A stretch of DNA of 64,000 nt from M0108 sp044228795 (GCA_044228795.1 JBGAUE010000005.1:62001-126000), one strand, 5' to 3'; counted from the stretch's first letter, positions 9,801-18,830 are shown. Notes: a model not told the origin generated them from the letters alone. Program-made: numbers and translations.

Positions 9801-12319
9801 TTGAGGCCGAGACGGGCCTGGGTATCCTGCACCGGGCGCTCCAGGGTGCGCTCCACCGGCCGGCCACCGCCCTCCAGAACCCGGACCTCGATTTTGGCGA
9901 GGTTGGGACGGCTCCCAGCGGGCAGTACCGGCAACGCCAGAGGCAGGCTGGCCTTACCCATGGCATCGGTCCGGGCAGGGGGCAGGGGCGCGCTGGCCGG
10001 ACTGGACTCCTCGTCCGCCAGACCGAAGTGATAGCCCGGCTGGCTGGCCAGGCGGTCGCTCTGCTCAATACGCACCTCCCCCTCCACCTCCAGCCCGGCG
10101 GCGGGGGCGCCGAACAGAAAACGGGCCTCAAGCTGGATATCCTGCTGGACGGACGGAGTGATGATCGGGGCCTCGAGGGTCGGCTCGAAGGCCAAACGCT
10201 CAGGCTCGAAGTCCTCCACCAGGAAGGGCTGCTCCGCCAGGGGCGCGGCCTCGGGGTCCGCATGGATGGAAGCGCGCCAGGTGCCATGCATGGCCGTGGC
10301 CGGCAGATCCAGGCCCAGATGCCGCCCGCCCAGGCCCTGATCCGGGAGCAGGACGCGGCTGTGTTCGACGCCATCGGGCCGCCGAATCTTGAGAGTCAGG
10401 GGCAGACCCGTCAGGGCCAGTGCCTCGCCATTGCGGGCCAGGGCCGTGACCTGCACCCTCTCGCCGGCCCGATAGACGCCGCGCTCCGTGGTCAGGAAGA
10501 CATCCACGGGGCCCGGTGCCGGGCGCCCATCCACGCCCCGATCCGCGAGATCGAAGGCCGACTGGGCCAGATCCAGGAAGGCAAAATCGCCGTCCGGCCC
10601 CTCGGCCACCAGCAGGGCCGGCTTGTTGCCCCCTTCCCCACGCAGCAGGCCCGGCTCGAACCGGGCATGGCCCGCCGCGTCCGTATTGGCCCGGCCCAGG
10701 ATTTCGTCATTGCGGGCCACCAGGCGCAGGCTGACCTCCTTCAGGGCCCGGGCGCTCGACAGGGAGCGGACGAAGGCATGCAGGCCGTCATGGCCGGTGA
10801 GGGCCGAAAGCCCCAGGTCGGAGACGACGAACCACTGGGTCGCCAGTTCATCGCCCTGGTCGGGGGCCTCGGCGGGACGGGCGGTCATGACATAGGCGCC
10901 GGGCTTAAGCTCCTGGATCAGGGCGCCCACCGGAACAGCCGTGGTCATCTCCCGGTTGAGTTCCATACCCACCTCAACCTCACCAGACCAGACGGCCTCA
11001 CCCTCACGGTCGCGGAGGTTCTCGGTCGAGTAGGGGGTCAGCGACTTGAGCAGGGCACCTCCCTCCCAGGCCGCCGTGGCCAGGGAACGTTCACCGAGCC
11101 GCAGGACCTCGGCCTTGACCAGGCGGGTGTTGATCGACACCAGGGGGATGGCCGCCTCGCCGCCCTTGGGCAGCACATAGGCGCGACCCTGGAAGCGCAC
11201 CGAGGGCGAGCGGTCGCGGACATAGATATCCAGGTCCGCCGAATTGGCCAGGGTCTCGCCATCGGCAGCGGGCAGGCCGGCGCGCACCCGCAGGCGGTAG
11301 CGCTCGCCGTGGACCACACCATCGACACACAGGGCCTGGGGATCCACCTCCACCGTCAGGCCGCGTCCGGTCTCGACCTGCAGGAAATCGGTCAAGGTCG
11401 CGCGATCACGGGGCAAGGGGTCGGACAACTCGATACAGATGCGGGGATTGGCGGCGTCGGAATCGACGCGATGGCCGATGATGCGGAAGCCGTGCTCCGC
11501 CAGCCATTGGTCGTAGAGGTCGCGAACCGACTCGTCCTCCTTCACCACCAGGGCGGCACGCAGGGCGCGAATGGCCGGCCGCCACTGATCGCGGGCTGCC
11601 AGACTCTGGCCCAGGGCCGCCAGGGCGCGCAGGCGCTCAGTGTCGGTCCCAGAGGTGAGATAGGCATTGATAGCGGCGGCTGTCGCGGCCCCCAACAGGC
11701 GTTGGCGGGCCTGCCAGTCGTTGGGATCATAGCCCAGACTGGCCCGCGACAGGCCAAGCCAGGCCGCGGGTGCCTCCGGAGTCAAGCGCAAGGCCTCGGC
11801 ATAGCGGGCCAGAGCGACGGGCCCGTTTTGGGCGCGCATGGCCTCCTCGGCCTCGGCCAGCAGGCGATCGAAGCGGGCCGAGACTGGCCGGGGCCGGGCG
11901 GCGATCTCCACTGCCTGCCGCCGAGCCTCCTCGGCGTAACCCCTGGGGAGGAAACCAAGTTCTGCCAGGCGGCGCGTCCTGGGTTCCTGGTCATCCCGCA
12001 CCCCGGCGGTGATATGTCCCGAGATAGCGTTCGGGAAGGGGCGGGCGTCCTCGTAATCACTCTTGAGGAAGCACCAGCGCGCCTTGCGGTTATAGGTAAA
12101 GGCCTTGCAGCGCTCATCGGCAAGACAGGCCGCCTGGCAGACCTCCAGGTCGATGTCCTGGCGAGTTTCCAGGTCGCGGCCAAAGTAGTCCACCCCTTCC
12201 ACCACCACCAACTGGCGTCTGGCAGGGTCGCCAGCCTGAGCGTTCAGGGGTTGGACCAGGGCCCAGACCGGGGCCAGAAGAGTCAGGAAAAGTATCGCGA
12301 AAGGCAGGCGCCGTGACAT
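6809..12319 (-). CDS. Alpha-2-macroglobulin family protein with N-terminal PAN/Apple-like domain
   Basis: This 1836-residue exported protein has a signal peptide (about 1-29, ending LNAQA) and no lipobox. A Cys-paired PAN/Apple-like domain follows (about 36-108), then macroglobulin domains and the thioester motif GCAEQ with Cys1383, after which an alpha-alpha-toroid region continues. Bacterial alpha-2-macroglobulins (YfhM type) trap proteases in the periplasm by covalent thioester attack. They often pair with the repair transglycosylase PbpC, but no pbpC is in this window. GGAG lies 9 nt before the ATG. E. coli YfhM is shorter (about 1650 residues), and the extra length fits the PAN and helical N-terminal region. 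Confidence 0.92.
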   Translation of the reverse strand: MSRRLPFAILFLTLLAPVWALVQPLNAQAGDPARRQLVVVEGVDYFGRDLETRQDIDLEVCQAACLADERCKAFTYNRKARWCFLKSDYEDARPFPNAISGHITAGVRDDQEPRTRRLAELGFLPRGYAEEARRQAVEIAARPRPVSARFDRLLAEAEEAMRAQNGPVALARYAEALRLTPEAPAAWLGLSRASLGYDPNDWQARQRLLGAATAAAINAYLTSGTDTERLRALAALGQSLAARDQWRPAIRALRAALVVKEDESVRDLYDQWLAEHGFRIIGHRVDSDAANPRICIELSDPLPRDRATLTDFLQVETGRGLTVEVDPQALCVDGVVHGERYRLRVRAGLPAADGETLANSADLDIYVRDRSPSVRFQGRAYVLPKGGEAAIPLVSINTRLVKAEVLRLGERSLATAAWEGGALLKSLTPYSTENLRDREGEAVWSGEVEVGMELNREMTTAVPVGALIQELKPGAYVMTARPAEAPDQGDELATQWFVVSDLGLSALTGHDGLHAFVRSLSSARALKEVSLRLVARNDEILGRANTDAAGHARFEPGLLRGEGGNKPALLVAEGPDGDFAFLDLAQSAFDLADRGVDGRPAPGPVDVFLTTERGVYRAGERVQVTALARNGEALALTGLPLTLKIRRPDGVEHSRVLLPDQGLGGRHLGLDLPATAMHGTWRASIHADPEAAPLAEQPFLVEDFEPERLAFEPTLEAPIITPSVQQDIQLEARFLFGAPAAGLEVEGEVRIEQSDRLASQPGYHFGLADEESSPASAPLPPARTDAMGKASLPLALPVLPAGSRPNLAKIEVRVLEGGGRPVERTLERPVQDTQARLGLKPLFEGTVDEGGKAAFEVIALAPNGQRLAQRGLRWTLSRVTTSFQWFQSDGRWDYEPVSRRERVASGDLNLGTEAPARLEAPVAWGGYELAVTGPETGPIPVSLAFEAGWYQAPKAIDTPDLLKVSLDKPGYQVGEMARVRIEARFPGTALVLALGDRLLTMQEVQVPAEGLTVELPVTADWGAGAYVTALLYRPMDLAAKRMPGRAIGLAWAGVAPGDRKLSVDLAPLGPVAPRQPLNLEVSVPNLKAGEEAYVTLAAVDIGILNLTRFTAPDPDAWYFGQRRLGMEIRDLYGQLIDRMQGAPGVVRTGGDGGMVRLQGPPPTEDLVAFHSGILRLDAQGKARVSFAPSDFNGTLKLMAMAWTAAGVGHGDQDLMMRDPIVIQASLPRFLAPGDSSRALIELTHVTGPAGRVELALETEGGLIELDAQSARRTLDLVAGGRARLEVPLRALGLGDAGLRVRLKTPDGQEIVKQLRLPVRDNRPPLRQTWVETLKPGGRGLVLSQDLFKDLQPGNGSLLISASGAGRLDLPGLLQSLDLYPFGCAEQIASRALPLLYLNQIALAAGLSGEREAGPRIQAAIADLIGKQGSDGGFGLWGPGGDDLWLDAYVTDFLTRARETGHAVPDVAFQLALDNLRNRLAYAGDLGDGGESGGEDVAYALYVLARNARAVIGDLRYYAEAKLDAFATPMARAQLGAALALYGDKSRADRAFASALALLEEGEAGEGWRPDFGSGLRDAAALLALAAESGTGAINLTALAARIDQLGALDARLSTQEQAWLLLAAHALMEGAAKPKLELEGKLTEGPLFRRFDPSALAAGPATLLNRGKQAVEVLVSLSGIPKKAPPAGGHGYSIERAYYDPEGRRVQTDRLSQGQRLVVLLTVTADQAGAARLLVNDPLPAGFEIENPSLLRAGDLQGIPWLGLLETSAHQEFRADRFVAAVDRQASEPERFQLAYRVRAVTPGRFLHPAATVEDMYRPRQYGWTGQGQVEIGQNP

Positions 12320-12483
12320 GGGAGAACTCCGCGAAGGCCGTGGATCATAGGGTCCGAGTCTAGCAGTCAGGCCGAAAAGTTGCCGCCCACATCATGATCC
12401 GCCCTGACGGGTGGCTCCACAGGGCTAGGGATGGCAAGCCAGGGGGATGAAACTCCGTGGCGATTCCAATCGAAATTGACCCT

Positions 12484-12511
12484 TTGCTAATTTAGAATTT
12501 TCTAATATACT
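12484..12511 (+). promoter_or_regulatory. Putative sigma-70 promoter for the secreted repeat protein
   Basis: TTGCTA (12484-12489) and TATACT (12506-12511) are separated by 16 nt. They sit in a low-G+C pocket about 95 nt before the ATG at 12606. The hexamers match consensus at 4/6 and 5/6 positions. Confidence 0.45.
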
Positions 12512-12605
12512 AATCACCCATGGGTCCGGATACTCCATCCGGCCCAGGACAACAACAAGCTCTGCAGTCTCAATATTCCTATGATATTCCGAGGTGTGTA
12601 ACACA

Positions 12606-13190
12606 ATGAACAAGATCGCCCTTGCTGTCTCGGTTGCCGCCCTCGCGGCCCTTTCTACTTCCGCCAGCGCCTGGTGGACCGGTGCCCCCTACGGAGATCC
12701 GGCCATGCAAGAGGAGATGCGCCAACAGGCCGCGCGTCAATTCGAGGACCAGGCCAAAATGTACGCCGAATGGCAAAAAGCCATGAGGGAGGCCAGCCAG
12801 CCACCCGCCATGGACCCCGCCTGCGGGATGCCGAAGATGCCGGAATTCCCAGCCATGCCCGAGTTCCCGGCCGAGCCGGAATTCGCCCAGCAGCCCGAAT
12901 TCCCGCCCATGCCCGAGTTCGGTCAAATGCCGGAAATGCCCCCCATGCCCGAATTTGGCAAAATACCGGAAATGCCCCCCATGCCCGAGTTCGCGGATGC
13001 TGACTGTTTTGGCCAGGCTCCGATCACCCCGGCCCATCCCATGATGGCCAGGCATACCGAGCGTCGCCAGCAGATGGAGGCCCGCTTCAACGAAATGCGC
13101 AAGGCTGCCGCCACCCGTCACGCCGAGGCCATCAAGGCCAGCGAGGAGCGCCGCGCCAATTTCCTGAAGTGCATGGACCCGAAGGCCTGA
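12606..13190 (+). CDS. Secreted Met/Pro/Glu/Phe repeat protein of unknown function
   Basis: This 194-residue protein has a signal peptide (about 1-22, cleaved after STSASA) so that the mature chain begins with WW. The middle carries repeats of a PEF/PEM-x-x-MPEF theme. Two units are nearly identical at DNA level (12927-12962 and 12963-12992). A C-terminal charged helical region rich in Arg and Glu follows (about 145-194). There are three Cys residues. I recognise no family. Small exported proteins with a WW mature start include some sulfur globule envelope proteins of purple sulfur bacteria, but this one lacks their Gly/Tyr richness, so that link is only a guess. I preferred the ATG at 12606, with GAGG upstream, over a GTG at 12594. 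Confidence 0.7.
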   Translation: MNKIALAVSVAALAALSTSASAWWTGAPYGDPAMQEEMRQQAARQFEDQAKMYAEWQKAMREASQPPAMDPACGMPKMPEFPAMPEFPAEPEFAQQPEFPPMPEFGQMPEMPPMPEFGKIPEMPPMPEFADADCFGQAPITPAHPMMARHTERRQQMEARFNEMRKAAATRHAEAIKASEERRANFLKCMDPKA

Positions 13191-13191
13191 T

Positions 13192-14877
13192 CTAACCTCC
13201 CATCTCAGGCCCTGCCATCGGCGGCAGGGCCTGATAGCGCTGGATCGCCAGCCGCACATTGAACAGTAACCGGTCCCGGCCCAAACGGTCGGCAAAACCC
13301 GCGTTGCGCACCACCTCCAGAACACCGGGGTTGAGCCCAGCCATCCACAGGGCAAGGCCTCGCTCGGTCGCCCGCCGCTCCCCCTCCATCAGCGCCTGCA
13401 GCGCCGAATACTCGATGTCCGGCACCCGGCTCAGGTCGAGCAAGACGACGCGCGGTTGCTGTTCCTCCGCTAACGCCAGTATCCGCTCACCGAGTTCCTG
13501 CGCGTTGAAGAAGAAGATGCGTCCCTCGGGACGCAGGATCAGCAAACCCGGAAAAGTCTCGTCGTCCGGGTGCTCGGGGGAGAGGGGCCGCAATACATCC
13601 GCACCCCGTTTGCGTCCTACGACGTACAGATTCGCTCGGGCCTCCTGGCTGGCCAGGCCCAGCAGGGACAGAATGATGGCGACCACGATACCCGCGAGGG
13701 TACCGAAGACCAGGACCCCCAGGCATGCCACAAGCGCCCAGCGGAACTCCATCCGCCGAACCTTGCGGATGGCGAGGAACTCGGCCGGCTGGATGAGCCC
13801 TACCGAATAGACAATCACGACCGCCGCCAGGGTCGCATAAGGCAGCAGGCCAAGGACCGGGGCCAACAACAGCATAGTGGCCGCTGCCACCCCCGCTGTC
13901 ATCAACGCGGCCATCCGTGAACGCCCACCGGCGGCGCGCACCACGGCTGTCTGGGAGGTACCACCCCCAGCGGGCATGGCGCCGAACAGGGCGCCACCGA
14001 GATTGGCCGCCCCCGTGGCCAGGAGTTCGCGATTGGCATTGATAGGCGGGTCTGTCTCCTTGGCGAAGGCACGGCCTGCGGCAATTGATTCGGTAAAGCT
14101 CATCAGAGCGATACCCAGCGCACCCGGCAAGAGCATTTCGACCAGGGCCGGATCGGGCAGGGTCAGCGCGGGCAACCCCTGGGGAATGAGGCCGACGATC
14201 GACAGGCCACGTTCCGGCAACCCCAGCAACCAGCTAGCGGCGATGGCCCCGCCCACGGCGACCAACGGGGCCGGCGCATGGGGCCATTGCCGTTCCATGA
14301 CAACCAACACCAGCAGGGTGGCCGCCGCCATGGCCAGTGTGGTCACTGAGGTCTCGGGTAGATGGTACGCGAGACTCAGGACATCACGGAAAAAGCCCGC
14401 CTTCTCGATATGGACCCCGAGCAGCTTGGGCACCTGGTCGAGCACGATCACCAGGCCGATACCGGCCTTGAAGCCGGTCAATACGGGTGTCGAGATGAAG
14501 TTGGCGACAACGCCCAGACGCAGCAGACTGGCCAGCAGCAGCATGACCCCCACCAGGCCGGTCAGGGTCGCCGCGGCGGTCACTAGTTGGGCCGGGTCGC
14601 CATCCGGCACCGCCATCCCCAGTTCGGTTCCAGCCAGGATGGCGAGGGTGGTCGTCGAACTGACGCTGAGCACCCGCGAGGAACCAAGTAGGGCATAGAT
14701 GACCATCGGCACGAAGGCGGTATAGAGGCCCACGGCCACCGGCAGTCCGGCCACCGTTGCATAGGCCATAGCCTTGGGCAGGACGACGGCCGCCGCCGTG
14801 AGGCCGGCCACCAGGTCGAAACGGAGGGAACCATCGACCGGGGGAATTGCCCCCGCGGCTTGTGCCTTACTCATCAT
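13192..14877 (-). CDS. SulP family inorganic anion transporter with STAS domain
   Basis: This 561-residue protein has an N-terminal SulP core of many hydrophobic helices (about 20-410, including AMAYATVAGLP near the start) and a C-terminal cytoplasmic STAS domain (about 440-545, with VVLLDLSRVPDIEYSAL). SulP proteins carry sulfate, bicarbonate or dicarboxylates, and the substrate cannot be set from sequence. A GGGGGAG ribosome site precedes the ATG. Its stop is 1 nt from that of the convergent secreted-protein gene. Because an arylsulfatase lies 1.4 kb away, sulfate is a reasonable guess (inference). Confidence 0.9.
   Translation of the reverse strand: MMSKAQAAGAIPPVDGSLRFDLVAGLTAAAVVLPKAMAYATVAGLPVAVGLYTAFVPMVIYALLGSSRVLSVSSTTTLAILAGTELGMAVPDGDPAQLVTAAATLTGLVGVMLLLASLLRLGVVANFISTPVLTGFKAGIGLVIVLDQVPKLLGVHIEKAGFFRDVLSLAYHLPETSVTTLAMAAATLLVLVVMERQWPHAPAPLVAVGGAIAASWLLGLPERGLSIVGLIPQGLPALTLPDPALVEMLLPGALGIALMSFTESIAAGRAFAKETDPPINANRELLATGAANLGGALFGAMPAGGGTSQTAVVRAAGGRSRMAALMTAGVAAATMLLLAPVLGLLPYATLAAVVIVYSVGLIQPAEFLAIRKVRRMEFRWALVACLGVLVFGTLAGIVVAIILSLLGLASQEARANLYVVGRKRGADVLRPLSPEHPDDETFPGLLILRPEGRIFFFNAQELGERILALAEEQQPRVVLLDLSRVPDIEYSALQALMEGERRATERGLALWMAGLNPGVLEVVRNAGFADRLGRDRLLFNVRLAIQRYQALPPMAGPEMGG
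13206..13233. other. Perfect 11-bp inverted repeat at a convergent gene junction
   Basis: CAGGCCCTGCC (13206-13216) pairs exactly with GGCAGGGCCTG (13223-13233) across a 6-nt loop. It is 16 nt downstream of the secreted-protein stop yet inside the last codons of the SulP gene. There is no T-tract. It may stabilise or end the plus-strand mRNA. Confidence 0.5.
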
Positions 14878-14991
14878 GTCTCCCCCGCCACCCCTTGGCC
14901 GGGCAGCGTCTTGTCAGCGTTACACTTCTCGAACGGTCGGGCTCAGAACCTCTGACTGATGGCCTAGGCCGTGAATAGGAGTAGAAAGGGG

Positions 14992-16056
14992 CTATTTGTT
15001 TCTGAGTTGCGATTGCCAGGCCATGGGCGACAGGCCCGACCAGCGTCGAAAGGCCCGGGTAAAGGCGCTGATTTCCGCATAGCCTAGGATAGCCGCAATC
15101 TGGCTGATGGACATAGCCGTGTTCGCCAGCAACTGGCGGGCAATGTCATAACGGACCTCCGCCACTAAGGCCGTGAAGGTGGTGCCCTGCTCCGCCAGTC
15201 GGCGATTGAGGGTACGGGGGTGGATGGCAAGGAGTTGCGCGACCTCCTGCAGAGAACCCCCAGAGGTGATGAGGCGGGTGCGCAGGGCGCAACGCAAGCG
15301 ACCGACCAGATCATGCGCGTCTAAGTTAGCCTGGGCCGCGATCCGCTGCTCCATTTCCCGGCAAAGCGCGGGATCGGCCTCCGGCAGGGCCTGATCAAGC
15401 CACCTTGCCGGGAAGACCAGGGCCGTCCGCTCCCGGTCGAAGCGCAACGGGGCCTGAAAGAAGCGGCGGTAGGGGGCAAGATCCTTGGGTTGGCGGCGGG
15501 CAAACAGGACCTCGCTGGGCAGCCAGGCGGGACCGCATAGCGAGCGCAACACATTCAAGCAGATGGCCATGGCGCCATCATTGATCTGGTCGCTGCCATC
15601 CACCTGGCGGTGGAGCAGGTAACTCAACACCGCCACCTCCCCCTCCAGTGACAACAGGAGCGCAGCTCCCCGGTCGTGTAAAAACAGATTCAGCACCAGG
15701 CCGCGCAGAGCTGCGCCAACATTCGGCGCGTGGGGCAGTAGTTGGCCGATCAAACCCAGACACTCGGGCCCAGTACGCTGACCGAGTAGCAGGCCGAAAT
15801 GATGACAACCAGTCCGGGACACGCAATCCTGCAGCATCCGGCCCAGGATCGGGAAGGCCACCAAGTTGTCGGCGTCGTTGAACAGCGTCTCGTCCAATCC
15901 CAAGGGATGGATCAGGTCCGCCACATCCACGCCCATCTCCTTCAGCAGCCCAGGCAACCCAACCACGGGGCCAACTCTAAGGCTATCTTCAGGAATGGGG
16001 AACCCGTGAAGGGCGGTATCCTCCTGACCTATTACAGGGGTGGAACCAGGGCTCAT
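14992..16056 (-). CDS. AraC-family transcriptional regulator
   Basis: This 354-residue regulator has an N-terminal AraC-type ligand/dimerisation domain (about 20-215, the OruR-like group) and a C-terminal double helix-turn-helix. Its conserved second-helix motif reads SISQIAAILGYAEISAFTRAFRRWSGLSP. It is divergent from the arylsulfatase gene and is the obvious candidate to control it. I chose the ATG at 16056 rather than a TTG at 16113. The shorter form leaves an octamer direct repeat at 16075-16092 in the promoter region, where an autoregulatory site is expected. Confidence 0.85.
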   Translation of the reverse strand: MSPGSTPVIGQEDTALHGFPIPEDSLRVGPVVGLPGLLKEMGVDVADLIHPLGLDETLFNDADNLVAFPILGRMLQDCVSRTGCHHFGLLLGQRTGPECLGLIGQLLPHAPNVGAALRGLVLNLFLHDRGAALLLSLEGEVAVLSYLLHRQVDGSDQINDGAMAICLNVLRSLCGPAWLPSEVLFARRQPKDLAPYRRFFQAPLRFDRERTALVFPARWLDQALPEADPALCREMEQRIAAQANLDAHDLVGRLRCALRTRLITSGGSLQEVAQLLAIHPRTLNRRLAEQGTTFTALVAEVRYDIARQLLANTAMSISQIAAILGYAEISAFTRAFRRWSGLSPMAWQSQLRNK

Positions 16057-16074
16057 CGCATTAAATCTCGCGGT

Positions 16075-16092
16075 AAAATGTCGCAAAATGTC
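16075..16092 (+). promoter_or_regulatory. Candidate AraC-type operator: direct repeat AAAATGTC
   Basis: AAAATGTC occurs at 16075-16082 and again at 16085-16092, a 10-nt period (one helical turn). It lies between the araC-type gene and the arylsulfatase gene. AraC-family proteins bind direct repeats. Binding here is inferred only from position and pattern. Confidence 0.4.
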
Positions 16093-16247
16093 AAGCAGAT
16101 TCCTTTCCTTCAAGCGATAATCCCAGAGGCATACTAGGTAACCTCCCCGCGCTTAGTTTCAGGCGTCTGGTGATGGGGTTAATCGCCAAGATGCGCATCT
16201 TTCATCCCACTCGCAACCATCTAGCCAACCTATTGGAGAAGAAACCC

Positions 16248-18785
16248 ATGAAGATATTTACGGTGACCCTCATGGTCGCCCTGGGACTGGTTGCCGGGAT
16301 TGGTCAGGCGGCCGACCCGGATCAGAGCCCAACTCCCCCAGGCTCCCCCAGCGCGACGACGACGATCAGCGGCAAGCAACTGCCCGCGCCGGACCCGGCA
16401 TTCGGCGGCGTGATCAAGCATGATGCCCTGCAATCGAAACCCTGGTGGGCCCCACGCATCGTGCCGCCCAAGCAGGCCCCCAACATCCTGCTCATCATGA
16501 CGGATGATTCCGGGTTCGGCGTGCCCAGCACCTTCGGTGGCGTCATCCCCACGCCCACGATGGATAGCCTCGCGCAGAGCGGTCTGCGCTACAACAACAT
16601 CCACTCCACCGCCCTCTGCTCACCCACCCGGGCCGCGCTCATCACCGGGCGCAACCATCACTCGGCGGGCTTCGGCGTCATCTCTGAACAGTCCACCGGC
16701 TTCCCCGGCTACAACAGTATCATCGCTAAGGACAAGGCGACCATAGCCACCATCCTTAGGGACAACGGCTACGCCACCTCCTGGTTCGGCAAGGACCACA
16801 ACGTGCCGGCCTTCGCCGCCAGCCAGGTGGGCCCCTTCGACAACTGGCCCACCGGCCAGGGCTTCGACTATTTTTACGGCTTCGTCGGTGGCGACGCCAA
16901 CCAGTGGCAGCCCAACCTGTTCCGCAACACCACCCAGATCTACCCCTTCGACGGCAAGCCGGGCTGGAACCTGATCACCGGCATGGCCGACGACGCCATC
17001 GACTACCTGAATCGGATCAACCAGATCGATCCCAGCAAACCCTTTTTTCTGTACTACGTACCCGGCGCCACCCACGCCCCCCACCACCCCACCCAGGAGT
17101 GGGTGGACAAGATCCACGCCATGCACCTCTTCGATGATGGCTACGAGAAGCTGCGCGAGCGCATCTTCGAGAACCAAAAGCGCCTGGGCGTGATCCCCGC
17201 CGACACCCAGCTCGAGCCCTGGCCGGCCAAGGTCCTAAAGCCCTGGGCAGAGCTGACAGATGAGGAGAAGAAGCTCTTTATCCGCCAGGTCGAGATCTTT
17301 GCCGCCTACGAGGCCTATAACGACCACGAGATCGGCCGCGTCATCCAGACGGTCGCCGACATGGGCAAGCTCGACGACACCCTGATCATCTACATCAACG
17401 GCGACAACGGCACCAGCGCCGAGGGCGGGCCGCTCGGCACCCCCAACGAGGTGGCCTTCTTCAATGGCGTCAACGAGATGCCGGTGGCCGAGCAGATGAA
17501 GTGGTACGACGTCTGGGGCACCGAGCAGACCTACAACCACATGTCCGCCGGCTGGTCCTGGGCCTTCGACACCCCCTTCACCTGGTTCAAGCAGAACGCC
17601 TCCAAGCTCGGCGGCATCCGCCAGTGTATGGCCGTCTCCTGGCCCGGGCACATCAAGGACAAGGGCGCGCTGCGCGACCAGTTCATGCACATCATCGACG
17701 TGGTCCCCACCCTCTTGGAGGTCACTGGGATTTCCGCCCCCGAGACCGTGGACGGCATCAAGCAGGCCCCCATCGAGGGCACCAGCTTCGCCTACACCTT
17801 CGACGCCAAGAACGCCAAGGAGCCTTCACACCACAAGACCCAGTATTTCGAGATGATGGGCCAGTGGGCGCTTTATCACGAAGGTTGGCTGCTCAGCACC
17901 CAGGTGAACCGGGCACCATGGGAGGCCTTCGGCGCCGCGAACCCCGACCCGCTCAACAACCAGGTCCTCGAACTCTACGACCTCAACAAGGACTTCAGCC
18001 AGTCCCATAACATCGCCGCACAGCATCCCGACAAGGTGAAGGCGATGAAGGCGCAGTTTATTGAGGAGGCAAGGAAATATCAGGTATTCCCTCTGGACGC
18101 CTCGGTCGCCGCCCGCATCGTCGCCCCGCGACCCAACATTACCGCCGGGCGTAGCGAGTTCGTCTATACCCACCCCATGGTCGGCCTGCCCCAGGGTGAT
18201 TCACCCATGCTGTTGGATACCTCCTACACCATCACCGCGGACATTACCGTGCCCGAGGGCGGCGCCGAGGGCATGATCCTGACCTCCGGGGGGCGCTTTG
18301 CCGGCTACGGTTTCTACCTGCTCAAGGGCAAGCCGGTGTTCCTCTGGAACCTCATCGATCTGAAGCGTGTCAAGTGGGAAGGACCGGAGGCGCTCACGCC
18401 CGGCAAACACAGCGTCGAGTTCGATTTCAATTACGACGGCCTCGGCGTCGGCACTCTCGCCTTCAACAACATGAGTGGCCTTGGCCGCCCGGGCACCGGC
18501 ACCCTCAAGGTGGACGGCAAGGAGGTCCAGACCATCACCCTGCCGCATACGCTCCCGATGATCCTGCAGTGGGACGAGAGCTTTGACATCGGCTCCGACA
18601 CCCTGACCGGCGTGAACGATGCCGACTACCAGCCTCCGTTTACCTTCACCGGCAAGCTCGACAAGCTGACGATCAAGGTGGACCGGCCGCAGCTCACCGA
18701 AGAGGACATCAAGAAGTTGGAGAATGCCGAGGCGATCGCGGTGGACGGCAGCCCGATCCACCACCTGCAGAGCGGGCCGCAGTAG
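16248..18785 (+). CDS. Exported arylsulfatase (sulfatase family)
   Basis: This 845-residue enzyme has a signal peptide (about 1-21, GIGQAA). Metal-binding Asp86-Asp87 lie in IMTDDSGFG. The formylglycine motif C-S-P-T-R (124-128) is where Cys124 must be converted to formylglycine before sulfate esters can be hydrolysed. A C-terminal beta-rich extension (about 650-845) makes it longer than small sulfatases. The ATG at 16248 follows GGAG by 9 nt and starts the signal peptide directly. No formylglycine-generating enzyme is in the window. It heads a co-directional run of exported proteins and faces an AraC-type regulator. Confidence 0.92.
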   Translation: MKIFTVTLMVALGLVAGIGQAADPDQSPTPPGSPSATTTISGKQLPAPDPAFGGVIKHDALQSKPWWAPRIVPPKQAPNILLIMTDDSGFGVPSTFGGVIPTPTMDSLAQSGLRYNNIHSTALCSPTRAALITGRNHHSAGFGVISEQSTGFPGYNSIIAKDKATIATILRDNGYATSWFGKDHNVPAFAASQVGPFDNWPTGQGFDYFYGFVGGDANQWQPNLFRNTTQIYPFDGKPGWNLITGMADDAIDYLNRINQIDPSKPFFLYYVPGATHAPHHPTQEWVDKIHAMHLFDDGYEKLRERIFENQKRLGVIPADTQLEPWPAKVLKPWAELTDEEKKLFIRQVEIFAAYEAYNDHEIGRVIQTVADMGKLDDTLIIYINGDNGTSAEGGPLGTPNEVAFFNGVNEMPVAEQMKWYDVWGTEQTYNHMSAGWSWAFDTPFTWFKQNASKLGGIRQCMAVSWPGHIKDKGALRDQFMHIIDVVPTLLEVTGISAPETVDGIKQAPIEGTSFAYTFDAKNAKEPSHHKTQYFEMMGQWALYHEGWLLSTQVNRAPWEAFGAANPDPLNNQVLELYDLNKDFSQSHNIAAQHPDKVKAMKAQFIEEARKYQVFPLDASVAARIVAPRPNITAGRSEFVYTHPMVGLPQGDSPMLLDTSYTITADITVPEGGAEGMILTSGGRFAGYGFYLLKGKPVFLWNLIDLKRVKWEGPEALTPGKHSVEFDFNYDGLGVGTLAFNNMSGLGRPGTGTLKVDGKEVQTITLPHTLPMILQWDESFDIGSDTLTGVNDADYQPPFTFTGKLDKLTIKVDRPQLTEEDIKKLENAEAIAVDGSPIHHLQSGPQ

Positions 18786-18830
18786 TTGCGCACCCCGTCC
18801 TGAGCAGCAGCGCTATTGCGCTATGCAACG

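Noticed and set aside
9713..12316. An 867-codon plus-strand open frame opposite the alpha-2-macroglobulin gene
   Set aside because: It is antisense to a well-supported gene in high-G+C DNA, with Gly/Gln/Arg/His bias and no domain pattern.
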